Shown here: piece by piece, positions 62,904 to 64,000 of the stretch
Layout of the letters: every line of letters begins with the position of its first letter
Position numbering within the stretch: position 1 is the stretch's first letter
Assembly (NCBI GenBank): GCA_041739345.1
Contig: JBGSNZ010000002.1
Coordinates: forward strand, 1-64,000
Direction: 5' to 3'
DNA from: DIGJ01 sp041739345
Lineage (GTDB): Bacteria; Bacillota; Clostridia; Lachnospirales; Lachnospiraceae
DNA: 64,000 nt
Translations under genes and position numbers: made by a program
The notes under the pieces: model-generated
Databases searched by the model: none
Seen by the model: only the letters and a program-made list of their open reading frames with translations
What the model was told of the DNA's origin: nothing

Positions 62904-63653
62904 ATGTTAATAGAAACGAGATTAGATGAAATACTAAAAATAGTAAATGATAAAAATAGTATTACCGTACAAGAATTAACAGAATTACTAAATGCATCAG
63001 AGTCAACAATACGAAGAGATCTTACTTTATTGCATAATGATGGAAAACTTAAAAAAGTGCATGGTGGTGCTACTTCGCTTTCTATGTATCATACAAAAGA
63101 TCAGGAAATAGAACTTCGAAAAAACTTGAACAAGGAAGAAAAGCTTTTAATTGTAAAATATGCAGCAGCATTGATAGGACCAGATGATTTCGTCTATATT
63201 GATGCAGGAACAACTACAGATCTCTTAATTGATTATATTACAGAAAAGAATGCGATTTATGTTACGAATGCAATTAGTCATGCAAAAAAACTTGCCCAAA
63301 ACGGATGCGAGGCACATCTGCTTGGCGGACGCTTTAAACTGACAACAGAAGCATTGGTTGGAAATTTGACAGTAGATGAATTAGAACATTTTAACTTTAC
63401 CAAAGGTTTTTTTGGAACAAATGGAGTTACGGTAAAACAAGGGTTTACGACTCCGGATATCGATGAGGCTTTAGTAAAAAAGAAGGCAATGCAAAAGTGT
63501 AAAGAGCGCTTTGTTCTTTGCGATTTTGACAAATTCAATCAGATTTCTCCAATTACCTTCGGTGAATTTCATAGTTCAACGATCATAACCACTAAGATAG
63601 CGAGAAAGGAGTATCTGCAATATAAAAACATTGTGGAGGTGAATAAAGTATGA
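62904..63653 (+). CDS. DeoR/GlpR family regulator (probable FruR)
   Basis: 249 aa. N-terminal DeoR HTH (ITVQELTELLNASESTIRRDLTLLHNDGKLKKVHGGA) trimmed to STIRRDLTLLHNDGKL, and a C-terminal sugar-phosphate sensor domain with YIDAGTTTDLLIDY and GTNGVT. It overlaps fruK as ATGA, so it very probably represses the fructose operon and is released by fructose 1-phosphate, as FruR in Gram-positives. AAGAGG precedes the ATG. Confidence 0.92.
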   Translation: MLIETRLDEILKIVNDKNSITVQELTELLNASESTIRRDLTLLHNDGKLKKVHGGATSLSMYHTKDQEIELRKNLNKEEKLLIVKYAAALIGPDDFVYIDAGTTTDLLIDYITEKNAIYVTNAISHAKKLAQNGCEAHLLGGRFKLTTEALVGNLTVDELEHFNFTKGFFGTNGVTVKQGFTTPDIDEALVKKKAMQKCKERFVLCDFDKFNQISPITFGEFHSSTIITTKIARKEYLQYKNIVEVNKV

Positions 63654-64000
63654 TATATACTGTAACATTTAACCCGTCGCTCGATTATATCGTAAATGTA
63701 GATGATTTTACATTGGGAAGAGTGAATCGAACCACCAAAGAGTTGATTTATCCAGGAGGGAAAGGAATTAATGTATCCCTCGTTTTAAAGAATTTATTGA
63801 TTGAAAGTACAGCACTTGGATTCGTAGCTGGTTTTACTGGAAAAGAGATAGAGCGTGCACTACATGAATGGGGATGCCTCACTCGGTTTATTACGATTGA
63901 ATCAGGATTATCCCGTATTAATTTAAAACTTCGCTCGAATGAAGAGAGCGAAATTAATGGTCAAGGACCAGAAATTGATGCGAATGCGATTACTAAGTTA
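63650..64000 (+). CDS. fruK: 1-phosphofructokinase (5' part)
   Basis: 117 codons to the window end, still open. Begins MIYTVTFNPSLDYIVNVDDF and has YPGGKGINVSLVLKNL, the PfkB-family N-terminal signature; GFVAGFTGKEIERAL follows. It phosphorylates fructose 1-phosphate to fructose 1,6-bisphosphate. GGAGGTG precedes the ATG, which overlaps the regulator's stop. A fructose PTS gene is expected to follow beyond the window. Confidence 0.93.
   Translation, partial: MIYTVTFNPSLDYIVNVDDFTLGRVNRTTKELIYPGGKGINVSLVLKNLLIESTALGFVAGFTGKEIERALHEWGCLTRFITIESGLSRINLKLRSNEESEINGQGPEIDANAITKL

Noticed and set aside
1..64000. CRISPR array, rRNA operon or riboswitch
   Set aside because: No regularly spaced repeats, no rRNA signature sequences and no riboswitch core I could recognise in the intergenic regions. 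The only RNA gene found is tRNA-Leu.

Overview
The window looks like a chromosome segment of an anaerobic, endospore-forming, low-GC Firmicute, most probably of the family Lachnospiraceae. The evidence is AT-rich DNA with strong Shine-Dalgarno sites and consensus sigma-A promoters, spore genes (an alpha/beta-type SASP, a SpoVK-like AAA+ protein, YlbJ, a SpoIIM-like protein), anaerobe-type oxygen defence (high-molecular-weight rubredoxin plus flavodiiron protein) and a double-cubane-cluster-type dehydratase operon. The family assignment is inference from gene content and synteny; no rRNA is present.

Layout. 1-161: a large nested inverted repeat. 0.3-6.2 kb: SpoVK-like AAA+ ATPase, SASP, an MpsC-like (DUF2294) protein, then a two-gene unit of a DUF4914 protein with an HprK/PEPCK-like P-loop and a polytopic permease. 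6.3-10.2 kb: rsmD-coaD-coiled-coil gene facing ylbJ and tmcAL. 10.4-12.9 kb: an operon of a 2-hydroxyacyl-CoA dehydratase-like (DCCP-type) protein, a DUF3343 protein and an ATP-dependent activator. 13-17 kb: DegV, pta, ackA, yceD-rpmF. 17-28.5 kb: YprB-like nuclease (reverse), CmpB-type membrane protein, cardiolipin synthase, a small zinc protein, ruvAB, zapA, U32 family protein, FtsW/RodA-type protein and class B PBP. 28.7-31.9 kb: a Cache-PAS-GGDEF-HD-GYP protein and a NUDIX gene.

31.9-35.9 kb is a scar of mobile DNA: a frameshifted integrase end, a phage sigma-like fragment, an internally deleted DUF1016 nuclease relic, an XRE regulator tail, an intact Cys-rich KTR gene, an intact AbrB-like regulator with an ABC exporter, and a phage portal fragment. 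Housekeeping order resumes with cyclophilin, a Crp/Fnr regulator, a second DegV, tRNA-Leu(CAA), rubredoxin-flavodiiron genes, an anti-sigma-like gene, polA-coaE, a long FtsA-like protein, a WalJ-like hydrolase, an ACT/UPF0210 pair, pepD, NUDIX, SpoIIM-like, and DAHP synthase (reverse).

52.8-62.7 kb carries an oxidoreductase, envelope genes (LCP protein, GT2 glycosyltransferase, two reverse-strand membrane proteins, D,D-carboxypeptidase), a phosphoesterase, a degenerate site-2-protease-like protein and scpAB. The window ends in a DeoR-type regulator and the start of fruK.

The observations I rate highest are the DUF4914 kinase-like/permease unit, the dehydratase/activator operon with its structured, partly duplicated leader, a 25-bp hairpin that buries the ribosome-binding site of the SpoIIM-like gene, the composite DUF1016 relic, the FtsA-like protein with a repeat-bearing extension, and the degenerate site-2 protease beside scpA.
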